A stretch of DNA of 64,000 nt from Didymella arachidicola (Eukaryota; Ascomycota; Dothideomycetes; Pleosporales; Didymellaceae). Under the pieces are notes generated by a model. The model had not been told where the DNA came from. It ran no database searches and saw nothing but the letters and a program-made list of their open reading frames with translations. Every line of letters begins with the position of its first letter. Position 1 is the stretch's first letter. Made by a program: the position numbers and the translations under genes. Below are positions 1-10,731 of this stretch, piece by piece. The DNA is taken from assembly GCA_016630955.3 (NCBI GenBank), contig CM049985.1:3224001-3288000 (forward strand), written 5' to 3'.

Positions 1-2407
1 CTTCAGCTTTGGCGCACGCTGGTCATCCTAGCCGTAGCATCGAGCTGCGTCCCTCGAAGACATGAGGAATCACCGGCTTGTCCTAGCAGAATCAATTGTG
101 AGTCCGCTGTGGCATGGTACCCCAGGTAGGATCGTGGTGTTGATGGTCGTCCAGCCTGCGGCACTAGCTCCTCCGCGACTTCCTCAAGCCATCCTCTCCC
201 TCCCTCACCCCCACACCACCTCGCAAAACTCCTCTTCGTACAACGCCCGCCTCATGGTGTTGTCACTCCTCTTCATGCCCATCTTGGAGCTCTCGTCCAG
301 GTTTTGCCGGTCACCACCACTTTCCTGAAGCTTTCATGGGCTCGCCTGCCTCGAAAACCTCGACCGTACCTTCACACCATCCCCCACAACGCTATAAACC
401 ACTCGCATACCCAGCTTCGAGGTCAGCGATGGAGCTTCTCTCACCACGGAGCTCCTTCAGAACTCAAGTAGTGTGAAGTGCGCCGCTGTTGCGTTCGTTG
501 CCATGAGGGTGCGGAGCACAACGAGTGACTCGACCACATGCACCCGCCCACCGGCTGAGTAAAGGCGCCTTGCACGCTTCCACTGATCAAATCATAGCGT
601 TGAGTTTGTTTTGGTGGTACAGATTCGTCCTCAATGACCGCCAGTTGTGTGTAACCTGAGCGCGCTTGCATCGAGTTCCACTTCGCCGCTCACACAAAAC
701 CAATGATAGCGTACACAACCCCCGAAGGCGACGTTAGAGCTGGCGCAGCAAGCACCTGGAATACTTACGGGGTGCTTGAAAATGGGAAATCCCGATGAGG
801 TTTGGGATCCGCCGCGCTGCTGTCCGCTGGGTATGCTGAACAGGGCCTCTTCAGGGTGAGCCGCGAGTCGACATTGCGTACCATGACCCAAAGAATAAGG
901 CTGACGCAACGCAGATGAGCCGTCGGCGTTGGGGTCGCCTACGGTGTGCTGCACGAGGCTGTTGGCTCCTTGTGGCAGTACGACCTCGCGCTGAGCTTGC
1001 CGCATCGCCATCCCCCAACTTTGTGCTATCTTCGGCCGAATCGAGCGACAACGACATGATGAAAGCATAACGCAGCTGGAACCATGCCAGTATCTCTGGA
1101 TATCTGACTGCTCGAGTCCAATTGCTCTCTGCTGGGCATGTCCTGGATAACGGTCCTTGGGAGTTTCGATCGAGTTTCGACCGTCTGCCACCAATGTTTG
1201 ACAGCGGTGGATGGGCTTAGGAAATCTCAAGCTAGTGTTGCTGTACGACCACACTGTATGAGACTCCGCCGGCAGCACCGCTGTTGCCGATGGTCATCTA
1301 CGCACGTCGATCGCGTTGCTTTCGAAATCAATGCTTGCGTGGGAAGATGATGCCGCTGCGAGCGATAACGATAACTCGACTTTGAGCTTCGGAAGAAGCA
1401 ATGCTCAACATTGTGAGCTGCATATCTGATTCGCAGGCGTCAGCCCTGGAGGTTCCGGGCCTTGCGAAACAGTTGTACGCACCCAGCCCTTTACATACGT
1501 CGAGCAAGCGGGTGAGCCAATTGCCCCGTTCTGCTGTTCTCTTGGACCGACTGAAGCTGCAACAAGGAACGCCGCCGGGCAACACGATACTTGACGCCTT
1601 GCACGACCTGGTCAAGGATTTAAGCGACTCCGAACTCAAGCGTACTTCTGCTGCTGAGGTCGACAATGGACTTGGGCGATAAATCCGGGATGACTGCTGC
1701 GACATGACCTACAACCGTGCCACATGTCTCGAGATGCAGGCCCTCTCTGCTTCTTCCGTCTCTTTCCTTATCCTCTTATTTCCCCCAAGCTGCTCTTTCC
1801 ACCCAGGTCATCAATTGTGATTTTCCATTCGCACACTTCCTCCGGTAGTCGCCACCTCTTGTTGTCTCCTTCAGTCGTTTGTGTTTTTCAAGCCGTGCCC
1901 CTTCTCTCTCATCGTCTGTCATATTCGTTATCGCAGCCTTTCTCTCGTCTTCCAACAATTGTGCGAAGTCATCATACATGCTTGACATCCTTCTCTTCCC
2001 TCTCATGGGTCTCTCGAATCCTGTGAGCCCACCGCTCGATCTTGCTTAGTCGTTCCGTGGCTTATCTCGTTGGCCTCGGTGCTCAACACCAAATTCCTTC
2101 GTTCTTTATGCCCTGATTTCGAATTCCCCCTTTTGTGCTTCTGTCGTTTTCCGCGTCTCGTAGCGTTTATGTCGCTTCGTGTGCTGTTATAGAGGCAATC
2201 AAGGTATTCTGGTCGATCAGCGAAACAGGTGCAGCTTGGCTGGGTGTTCACGTCGCTGTGCAGACTTGTCAGATCGATCGCCGTAGCTCAGCTTGCTACA
2301 CACGATCTCGTTTGGATTCGCGACACTCGTGAAGCCACCGATGAGGAAACCTTCCTGTTGGAACGCAGTTTGCTGCCGGTGCTTACGAAGACCACAAGCA
2401 AACAACG
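1..2407. other. Left-edge region without a convincing gene
   Basis: I see no open frame here with recognisable domain features. The longest frame (minus strand, 631-1278) has the erratic composition of chance reading. A short hydrophilic minus-strand frame at 1776-2006 (76 codons, rich in Glu/Arg/Lys) reads more like protein and follows a possible CAG acceptor near 2021, so it could be the last exon of a small gene. I could not find a matching upstream exon. Confidence 0.4.
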
Positions 2408-2887
2408 TCAATTCCGCATTTGCTGTTCCCCAGGGCTTTCCGCTGCTTGCACGCGAGCATTGCTGGCTCTCACCCAGCCATAAAATGTTCGCGTATCATG
2501 CGCCCGCGTGTTTGCGTCGATGTGAGGTCCTGGCAGTGCGTACCCTTCCTCCTCGTCCTCTTGCGGAGACTCTTCGTCAACGGAGGAGACGCGGCGACTG
2601 GGTTTGCTGCAGTAGCAGATCAAGGCTGCGGCTATGGCTAGGAGCGAGAGGAATACGAAGCCATCTCTGGTCGCTGATGCGGCACGAAAGCCGGTGTTGA
2701 GGCCGCAGGGAAGGCGGAGGTGGGGCGTGAGCGCAGAGAACTTCCCCTTGCCTGCTACGATCTCTTCGCTGGCAGTGAGCAGCTGTGTCATTGTTGTCTG
2801 CAAAACGCGCTCGTGGATTATGTTTTTTGTTGTCGCGGGTGTGGTTTCGTGAGAGTTGTTGGTGGGATGGTGGGGGGTTGGAGGCAA
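2408..2887 (-). CDS. Possible small single-span membrane protein, unrecognised
   Basis: This is an uninterrupted minus-strand frame of up to 159 codons. An inner Met about 33 residues in is an equally good start. The middle has one clear hydrophobic segment (GFVFLSLLAIAAALICYC) ending in cysteines and followed by basic residues, which is the layout of a single membrane span with a cytosolic tail. The tail has an acidic run (EESPQEDEEEG). I recognise no family. The adjacent overlapping frame at 2577-3017 has no protein-like features. The call rests only on the hydrophobic segment and tail composition, and the frame may be chance. Confidence 0.3.
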   Translation of the reverse strand: MPPTPHHPTNNSHETTPATTKNIIHERVLQTTMTQLLTASEEIVAGKGKFSALTPHLRLPCGLNTGFRAASATRDGFVFLSLLAIAAALICYCSKPSRRVSSVDEESPQEDEEEGYALPGPHIDANTRAHDTRTFYGWVRASNARVQAAESPGEQQMRN

Positions 2888-5800
2888 AGGGAAGCCGCCT
2901 GCCTTCGTCGAACATCACCAACAAGATCGAATATGCACATCCGCACAACCCAATGATACCACGGAGCCATCGGAATTGCTGATTTCTCTGCACGAAGAAG
3001 AGAGATATCAGCATCATGCAGCAATCACGATCTTCGGGATTGGAGCTCCATCATACGGCATAAGTCACTGAAGAGCATCGGTCCGTCACATAACAGGTCA
3101 TTTGCTACTATTCAACAGGCAGGGATCTTCGTGTGTGCACCTGCAAATCTAAGAATCTGTACAGACTTCGAACCCGATACTCAGTCTGCCAGATATCCTG
3201 GTTCTGTCATTGCTCAAGCTGCCCCAAAGCTTTGCCGGCAGCTGCGGTCTCACCTCTCAACGAAGGCCTCTTTCCAACCAGCGTAGCAAGATATCGCACC
3301 ACTGAGAGCAGATAGGCAAGGAGTCTCCTTCAATTAGACTCTTTGCCTCCCACGCTGGAGCCCTAGCTATCCCGGGTGCGACCTGGAGGGATCTGTGAAC
3401 GTAATGCCGTTATGTTGCAGATAGGCATATAAAGGGAACCGGTGGAGATGGATGGATACCTATCCTCGTGCCGTGCCCGCAGCCCCAACTCCTCCAATCG
3501 AGCCATCGCAAGGAGTCCATAACGCTGGCTTGTCGCGAGAAGGGGCTGGCGTCAACCGAACCTCGGGCTCCCCTGACAGCAGGATCTACAGCTCGCTCAG
3601 GGCATTCTTGGCTTCGATAGAAATGTTCGTGGCTGTTGTGGAGGAAGGCCTCTCGACTACTTGGGGTCCTGGATGTGCTGATAAAGAGCGTTGTTCGTTG
3701 CCCGAATGCACGCCTCCGTGATTGAAGCTGCGCTCGGCGAGCGTCGTGGGCCAGGTCGAGGGCGCCGGAGATGCTGCCCTGACCTTCCACGCAGTTGGTT
3801 GGGCCATGGACCTCGCCTCGCCTCCGCAAGTGCTCAGAGATGGTCGCATTGCAGTCCCAAGGCTGTACTTGAAGATCCACAGGTTCAAGGACCTAGCAAT
3901 GCCGCTGATCCCCTCCCATCGCCGCTTCCCAGTGTCCTCCGAATTCCCTTGTCTATACTCGTCCTGCAAGACGATCAACACTGTGTGCAGGCTGGCTGAC
4001 TTCACCAACTGGCCCGTATCTTTATTCGAGAAGAGCATCCGACCGACACATCTCTTACGGAAGTGCAAGTCTCGAGGTTCCGTTTCGAGCCTAGGTATGG
4101 TCAGAACTGTCTCGACGGCTGGCAAGTTGCTCCTGTACCCTTGGCCAAATCTCTCTTACAATGCTCAGCGAGGTGGCATCGCCATCACAGAACTCAACAC
4201 ATACTGCTTGCCTCTCTATCTCCTCCAGCAGAGCCACTGCTATTGGCGGCTACATGGCGTTGACATCTCTTGCTCAACACAGGCGTAGTGTCTGCAGGGA
4301 AGTTGTTCTCCCCTCGAAACTGGCAGGAAGCTCGTCGACGACTCCAGGAATGTAACACGATTTGACTTCTCAGCGAGTCGATACTGGGAGTGTCGGAGAT
4401 GCTGAACAGTCTTCTTCAGCTTCCACTGCTTGTTGTTCTCGCGCTCTGCCCGGTACAGCATCCAGCAGCACATGCAGCTGCAGACCAAGTTCGTGAGCCT
4501 GAAGTCGATGTCGCCCTTCGGTCCGCCGCGGAAACTTCTTCAAGTATCGGCAGATAGGGCTCTCTTGCGTGTTATGTCGCCTGGGATAGTGTAATGGGAC
4601 ATTCGACGCTGCATGACGGTGTCGCTCCCATCGAAATGTGTTGCGGCGTTGGAACAAAACTAAGGAGTTGCCACAACAAGCCGCCCGATGTCAGACCAAG
4701 CCTGCATTCACCTCACGCTCGACACCCCGCCAAACGCCCGCTCATGCGTTTGACGAAAGAGGCCCTTAGCTCAAAGCCATTTGCGAATCCCTGTCAGTCG
4801 AGCCTGGTCCAATCTTAGAAGCAAAGATGGGCCAGTCAGAGAGAGCCCAGCAAATGGCGGCTGGCTGCCTTGGGGAGCGCTTGGCCATCACCAGCCATTG
4901 CTACAGTGATAGACATCGAAGGAATGCGGACTCAGCATCACCTCGATAAGACATTTGACGTTAATATATTGCAAAATATTGGGAAGATCTTCATCCCTTC
5001 CCCAATACCAAAGCAGTATGCTGACTTAGTCCAGGAGTATTGAGTACCGTCACGTCACGAGTGCTACCAAGCCCAGGTGACGTAAAATTCTTTTGCTCCT
5101 TTCGGCTGCACCGCGCTTTCACGCCCTGAGGTAGTGAGTTCGATTATGGTCTGGTCCGTTATCTTTTTGCACGGCAAGGTGTAGGACGATGCATCCGCCA
5201 AATTTTTGGCTGCCAGATGATCGACGTCAATACTCGACTTGCCCCGTCTAGAGGGCATTGCAGAGCGAAACACCTTTCAGTGAATTTCTGGGGATCCTGC
5301 AAGAGGAATAGCGCTGCTAAATGACGCCTGGAGGTCGCCAATCGAACCACGCGCTTATGAAACTGATCTTCGAAAGGCCATACATTCTGTCATTCATGTA
5401 CAGTGGTATCTGACTCGGCATTCTGAGATTGAAGAGTGTCTCGAACGACCATGGAATTGGTCGAAATCTCAAGCCCTAGTCCGAAGTTGGCTCCTTGACA
5501 TCCGCTCAAACTAGCAAAGTAACCCATTGTCGTGACCATGATGGCGATGTGCCCTGGTCATTCCCTCTGGACGCACAGCAAACCAACCCCTGAACCATCC
5601 GTCTCAACTTGGAGCCCCGCCGACGCATCTCACACCCGGTGGCCAGTCTTGTCGCTTGCATTTACATAAACGAGATGCCTATGACATAGCGCCTACCATA
5701 TCCACCGAGACGCTCGATCATCTGCCATACAACCTCAGTAACCTCTCGAGTGAGCACGATTGAGAAGTTGCAGTAATTCTTGCCAGCAAGTGCGCCATTC

Positions 5801-6159
5801 CGCAATATCGCGTATGTGGACCCCAGGGTATCGTCGTGTTATTGTCCTTCACCTTCTACTTCGATACGTTCTCGGTATACGTATGGGTCTTGACAGTATG
5901 CCCATATTGCATCGAACTGGAGCAATGATAAGTCCGGCGTCGCTTTCGGTTGGAGTACGGGTACCGTGTGTAGTCCTGCCGGGAACCTCTTGAAAAGTAG
6001 GCAAGTGAAGCCTGACCAGATGCGCTTTGTTTCGTGCTGGCAGCAATCCGCGGCGATCCCCACAGCAAGCCCTAATTTTAGTCAGCACTCTCCGCTATCA
6101 TAAGAGTCAGGCAAGTATAAGAGTACAGGAATCCACCGTGTCTCGACCGTGGTCGAAGC
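2888..6159. other. Region without a supported gene
   Basis: Several overlapping frames of 90-190 codons occur on both strands around 3410-4288. They oppose each other, lack recognisable motifs and have no plausible splice partners. The stretch 4800-5750 is intergenic in composition. I see no RNA gene, repeat array or transposon end here. Confidence 0.4.
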
Positions 6160-6576
6160 TTACAGCTCTGAGGACAGTTTCTGTTGCATATACTGGCCAT
6201 ACCAGCACTCTCCAGGTCGTGCCAGGAGTACGCAAAACGAATTCGAATCCTGCCGCTGTCCAAAGTACCGCGGTCCAAAGATGTGAGTGTGATCCAAATA
6301 CATATCATCGCCATCTTGCGACACAGGAAAAGTATGTTGCGGATGGCACCAATGCGCACCAGTGTCCTCCAAAACGTCGTATAGCTCGCACATTGGTGTG
6401 CGTGCGGCTCGGTTGGCATCGAGGATTTGCACCGAGCAGTAGGCGTAGTCTGAGCGTTTGCCGAAGCTTTCGTCGTCTAGTGTGTTGATGCAGTCCGGGC
6501 AGGGCGCTTGATGCAGGATTTGAAGGTGTTTGCACCAAACTGAACCGCAGATTATTGTTCCGAGAGATACGATCAT
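6160..6576 (-). CDS. Candidate small cysteine-rich protein, unrecognised
   Basis: This minus-strand frame encodes 138 residues. The N-terminus is hydrophobic (MIVSLGTIICGSVWC), followed by about ten cysteines that include a CPDC pair, a GAHWCHP segment and a GECWYG segment near the end. The size, cysteine content and hydrophobic start resemble small secreted fungal proteins. However, the N-terminal segment is short for a signal peptide and the gene could have an upstream exon. There is no intron inside the frame, and I see no family match. It lies about 280 bp beyond the 3' end of the next minus-strand gene. Confidence 0.35.
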   Translation of the reverse strand: MIVSLGTIICGSVWCKHLQILHQAPCPDCINTLDDESFGKRSDYAYCSVQILDANRAARTPMCELYDVLEDTGAHWCHPQHTFPVSQDGDDMYLDHTHIFGPRYFGQRQDSNSFCVLLARPGECWYGQYMQQKLSSEL

Positions 6577-6853
6577 GGCGATTAGTCAAGACGACGGGAT
6601 TTGCAGATTCGTTCTGTAAACTGAAATACGGTTTTCGTGGGCGTGGGACTGGTGGTTATGAGGTGATGGCGGAAAGACCTCTTGCGTCCTACCTTGCTCC
6701 ACGCCGCCCCAATTTCCCGCACGTGACTGCGTCCAGAAATTGGAACGCGACAATACATACGGAATGCGATCGTCACCAAGTCAAAGTAGGCATTTGGGGC
6801 ATGTCAATATGGCATTATCAAGACATTTACAGGAAAGCCGCTCACGGAGGCTT

Positions 6854-7835
6854 TCAGTAATTATGTCCAAACTCATAGGGCTTCCATTCACGAATGAGCT
6901 CGAGGCTCTGCATGCAGAACTGGTGGCCATGACCATCACAATCTTCCCTCAGTCTCTCGAGATCTTCCAGGTACCTCGCTTCAGGGGCGTCATACAGAAT
7001 TTTCTCGAGGCGAAGTCTCCACGCCTCCATCTCTCGCCTCATCACCCCCTCAATCCTGTCTCTGGCTGCTACAAAATCATCGGGAGAGAGATCAAGCAGT
7101 GCTCTGATACCTTCTGCAGCCGACAACTCCCTCACCATGAGCGTGTTGGCAGAGCGAGAGATCGCCACCCTCTTGCTCATACCCCATTCGGGCACTTCGT
7201 CCTTCTCCTCACAATCTCTGTATTCTTCCCTAAACTCTGCGATTGTATATCCGAAGTGTCTTTGTACTTTGCTCGCCATATAGTCGGCGAAGGTATCGAT
7301 ACCGTTGTCGAAGGAGTATTGTGCTTACGAGGCGTCTGCAACGATCGGCTCTACGCCAGATCGAGGTGTGAGGCGGATGATGGTGTGTCGGTATTTCGTC
7401 TTGTACAGCCTGTCATCTTGGACGTACCGCAGCTCGACGTCGTGGACTCGCTTCGGCTTCGCGATCGATATCTCTTCGAGCTTGATGTTCAGACCTGCGA
7501 CAACAGTCAATTGAGGCCAAACCAAACAAAACCAGCGATTGCTTACTCTCAGCGCAGGTCGCCAGCCAGCCGGTGTTCCAAACAACCACCGCCACGCATT
7601 TGTTGATACTGACGAATGTTCTTCTCAGATTCTCAGAGATCGACGGGCCAAAGAGGGGAGTTTGCGCAATGGACTTCCTGCACATTTGCGCTGTGATCTC
7701 GAGAACGCCGTCGTCGCGGAGGTCATGGTCGAAGAGGACTTCCCAGCATAGGGCTTGCAACTGCACCATGGCAACGCCGTTGTACAAGCTGGCTAAGCGG
7801 CGGAGGTCTCTGTCTTTATCCCTGGATGAGCTCAT
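6854..7835 (-). CDS. Cys-His-Asp family copy 1 (in-frame stop; possibly a pseudogene)
   Basis: Exon 1 is 7547-7835. A 52-nt intron (7495-7546; GTAAGC donor, CGCAG acceptor) joins in frame to 6854-7494. Reading through, the product has 309 residues, close to its two neighbours (361 and 316). A TAA at 7325-7327 would end it at residue 152, yet the same frame stays open and protein-like for another 157 residues. Copies 2 and 3 share three aligned spots: C80 (NKCVAVVV), H133 (YRHTIIRL) and D150 (VADAS), followed by AQY, which matches EQY/PQY in the others. That Cys-His-Asp order suggests a papain- or transglutaminase-like hydrolase fold, but this is inference. The stop sits in a GTAAG context, so either a retained intron or a C-to-T nonsense change (CAA to TAA) is possible. 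No known family was recognised. Confidence 0.6.
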
Positions 7836-8746
7836 TTTGGTTATTTGGGGACGTTCGCTTGTGTTTTCGAGCTCGCTCTTGCTGCCGCTGCTGTGGTCAG
7901 TGTTTGGGTGCTGCCAAGCTCATATTGGACTTAGCGCCGAATTACCGCCATTTGCATCGACAAACGCATTCACCTGACGATGACGGTAGCGATATCAGAG
8001 CAGAAATGTAGAGACTATTGGTACTAGCATTGGGATGATTCCGTTGGGGTCAGTCGTTCGCGCATTGAAGAAATGATAAGGTTTTGGCTTCCTGAGGCAA
8101 ACACTTCGGCTTTGCACAGAAACTCCCGTCTACGGAGGCAAAGCTGTGCTTCTCGCACGGGAAAGATATTGCACGGGACTGCCATTTCTCCTACCGTTGG
8201 AGAGCTTCAGCAGGGTATGCCATGCCCAGCCCCGCCATACCTCGCTATGGATGCAATATATGATCTGGTCAATATTTGCGCGCAGGTTAGCTGATGTCTC
8301 TACGAAATTCTTCAAGATGTCATCTGCCAGCCTTGCCTGTACCTATTCATCCCCCAGCTCAATAGTTTGGTGCTCTTAGATCCTCAAGATTACTTCATGT
8401 ACGACGTGTATGAACACAGGTCAGGAAAGGGAACAGTTCGGAAGCATTTGGTCGGAGAAGATCGTATCACAATACGGCAGCTCTGGTTTTGGCCCAGAAC
8501 CAGTCACAGTGGGTTGAAGCCTCATAACGCCCGCATGGATGCTCCACAAAGGTGACTCCACTTGAAGAGGGTCCCATTCGTATCGGGTGTAGTAATGCAT
8601 CAAGGCTGATCATTGCATTGGAGGCAGTCAGGCATCGAATTTCTAAGCTATGACCAGCAAAGTTCTTCCAAGAATGGCATACGGAGGTCTATGTTCTTGT
8701 GATACAGCCTAAGAGGTCACTACAAGCAGGTTCCGGAACGAAGAAA
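7836..8746. other. Intergenic region between two paralogous minus-strand genes
   Basis: This is about 0.9 kb with no frame showing recognisable features. It should hold the promoter of copy 1 and the 3' flank of copy 2. I see no TATA box or repeat that I would defend. Confidence 0.4.
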
Positions 8747-9879
8747 TCATTTGCGGTCTGACATCATCCGTATGAGCGCTGCCATCATTTCGCAGTGGCC
8801 AGGTCCATGAGCTTGACAGAAAAGCCTCCGATACTGATCATCGAAGACCTGATTTCCATACCAGACCTGATCCAATTCATGACGAAGTTTGCTCAAGTCG
8901 GCATCCAACCTAGTCAGAATGCCTGCTTCCACAGCCTTCCATGCGGCGTCGGTACCCTCTCTGAACACTGCGAGTCCTTCCACGCGCTTTGTCTCTTCGT
9001 AGATTGCGTCGTTGATAGTACACGCAACTATCTGCTTGAACATGCTGTCGCACCAGGCTTGAGAGCCTTCAGGGTGCTCGCGCGCACGTTCCAACATCTT
9101 CTCATGCATGGAGCCGAATGTAGTGATATCTGGCCAACGAAAGCCAGGGTGTCCGTATCTCCGGAGATAATCGTCGCGCTTTTGTTTACCCTGTGTACGG
9201 TCATACTGAGGTGCAGTAGGATCCAGGAAGAAGTCGCCGATGGGGGAAGAGAGCATGAACATGCTGTGGCGCTGGCATTGGTACAGAGCCTTGTGATCAC
9301 CATCTTGGCCGTTGCCATCTGTGCCGGGGTCGAAGTCGATTACGAGAAAGGGTATGTCCGATTTGACGTGGAAGACATCTGCTTCTTGGACAAGAAAGGA
9401 ACCTGGACAAGGTCAGAGTGTCTTCATGTAATAGGGAAAAGGTAAATACCCTCTGCAAAGTAGGCAAGCACGCCGGAAAAGACTTCCATGACATGGACGC
9501 ATGCGTTGAAGGAGTCTCCAATCTCCTCAAACTCCCGTAGGATCTTCGTAATACTGTCCTCTTGCTCGATTAAGGGCATGTCAAAATCCTGCTGGAAGAG
9601 TAACAAGCTGCCAGTTTGCATTCGCCTTGCGCCGCAAATTCGCCGGGGCTGCAGCCACTTCGGCTCTAACAGGAAGATCTTGTTCAATAGACCATCAATC
9701 CGCTCTAGGTCTTGGTTCAGAAGGAGGTTTATCGTTTGATCGCGGTGCTGAATGCTGCAAAACTGCATGTTGCGGGAGGAGAGGCATCCCTCGGCGGAGG
9801 CAGGGCGCTTGCAATTCTGCTTGTCGCACATGTTTTGTGCAATAGGGTAACGACCTGGATCGGCTTGAAGAGAGTGCAT
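8747..9879 (-). CDS. Cys-His-Asp family copy 2 (intact)
   Basis: Exon 1 (9450-9879) joins exon 2 (8747-9402) across a 47-nt intron (9403-9449; GTATTT donor, TCCAG acceptor), giving 361 residues with no internal stop. The second Met (residue 17, 9831) is an equally good start. Residues 18-45 contain C18, C23, C32, C41 and H45, spaced like a small zinc-binding knuckle that the other copies lack. The core carries C127 (NACVHV), H189 (CQRHSMFML) and D204 (FFLDPTAPQY), aligned with the same residues in the two neighbouring genes. His-to-Asp spacing is 15 here, 17 in copy 1 and 16 in copy 3. The C-terminal 150 residues are charged and probably helical. There is no signal peptide or membrane span, so the protein is probably cytosolic. 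A cysteine hydrolase role is inferred from motif order only. Confidence 0.65.
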
Positions 9880-10395
9880 TGCATAGAAAGGTTAGAGTGA
9901 TCTCTGTGGTAGGGGCGAGCGTGCGGTAGAGAGACACTGCTGCGGTGGTGCCGTTACGAGACGCTCCGCACAGACGTCTTGATACCAGCTACGTTGACCG
10001 CCAGGACCAGAGCTACAACGCGGGGGACACACAACTTTCAGATTACACCAAGTTACTCTAAGGTTGCAAGATTGAAATGGTAGATCAGCAGCACAAAAGA
10101 TAGGATATGCTTTGGAGCTTCAGGCCAGTATGGGCAGTATGCTGACTGTGTACTGTACTTCTCCAAGCGCCTCTCTCCTCAGGCGAATCTCGTTCCTAGC
10201 CAAAGTATGAATGCCTCCACATCTTCCGGCTGCAATTTTCCGTCGCCCAGTGCTGCTATGACGGCTACAGTAGCCTGGGACCGACAACATCGAGCATCTC
10301 AAATGTGACTACGAGCCTACAGAGCCACAGTTTGTTTCTTTATCAAGGTCTTCTCGTCTTTTGCAGCGATGCAATCCGCGTCTGCCGCGCACTGA

Positions 10396-10596
10396 CTAGT
10401 TTGCTTCGTTAGAGACGCGAGTCAAAGAAAGCTTTGAGGTTGGGTACATACCATGCAGATGTGCACGAATGCAGCTGTCAGCCAGGCCGTGCAAGTACGC
10501 AGAGTCTTGATAACGGTCATTGTTGAGTTTGACGGTAGGAGAGTAGAATGATGCAGGGGTGTAAATGAGCTCAAGGTGAGCGCAAGTCGGTGGCAT
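10396..10596 (-). CDS. Possible small gene fragment divergent from family copy 3
   Basis: A 66-codon minus-strand frame begins 135 bp from the plus-strand gene at 10732. Near its end lies an intron-like stretch (GTATGT donor about 10449, CTAAC-like branch site, CTAG acceptor about 10394). Beyond it, another frame reads as a plausible acidic/lysine-rich C-terminus, but the phases do not join cleanly. It could be a small gene with a splice form I have not resolved, or a decayed one. I recognise no family. Confidence 0.25.
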   Translation of the reverse strand: MPPTCAHLELIYTPASFYSPTVKLNNDRYQDSAYLHGLADSCIRAHLHGMYPTSKLSLTRVSNEAN

Positions 10597-10731
10597 GGGG
10601 AGTAGGGGAGGGGATTAGCGGGGCGTTTGTCTTGTTCTTGCGTTCGAACTTGAATCTGACTTGGCCAAATTGCGCGAGCTCTTTCGCGTCAAATCGCCCA
10701 AACTTGCCCACACGACTTGACTTCAATCGTC

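Noticed and set aside
3586..4288. Opposing frames of 179 and 188 codons
   Set aside because: They overlap on opposite strands, neither has a motif, and no splice sites or promoter support either.
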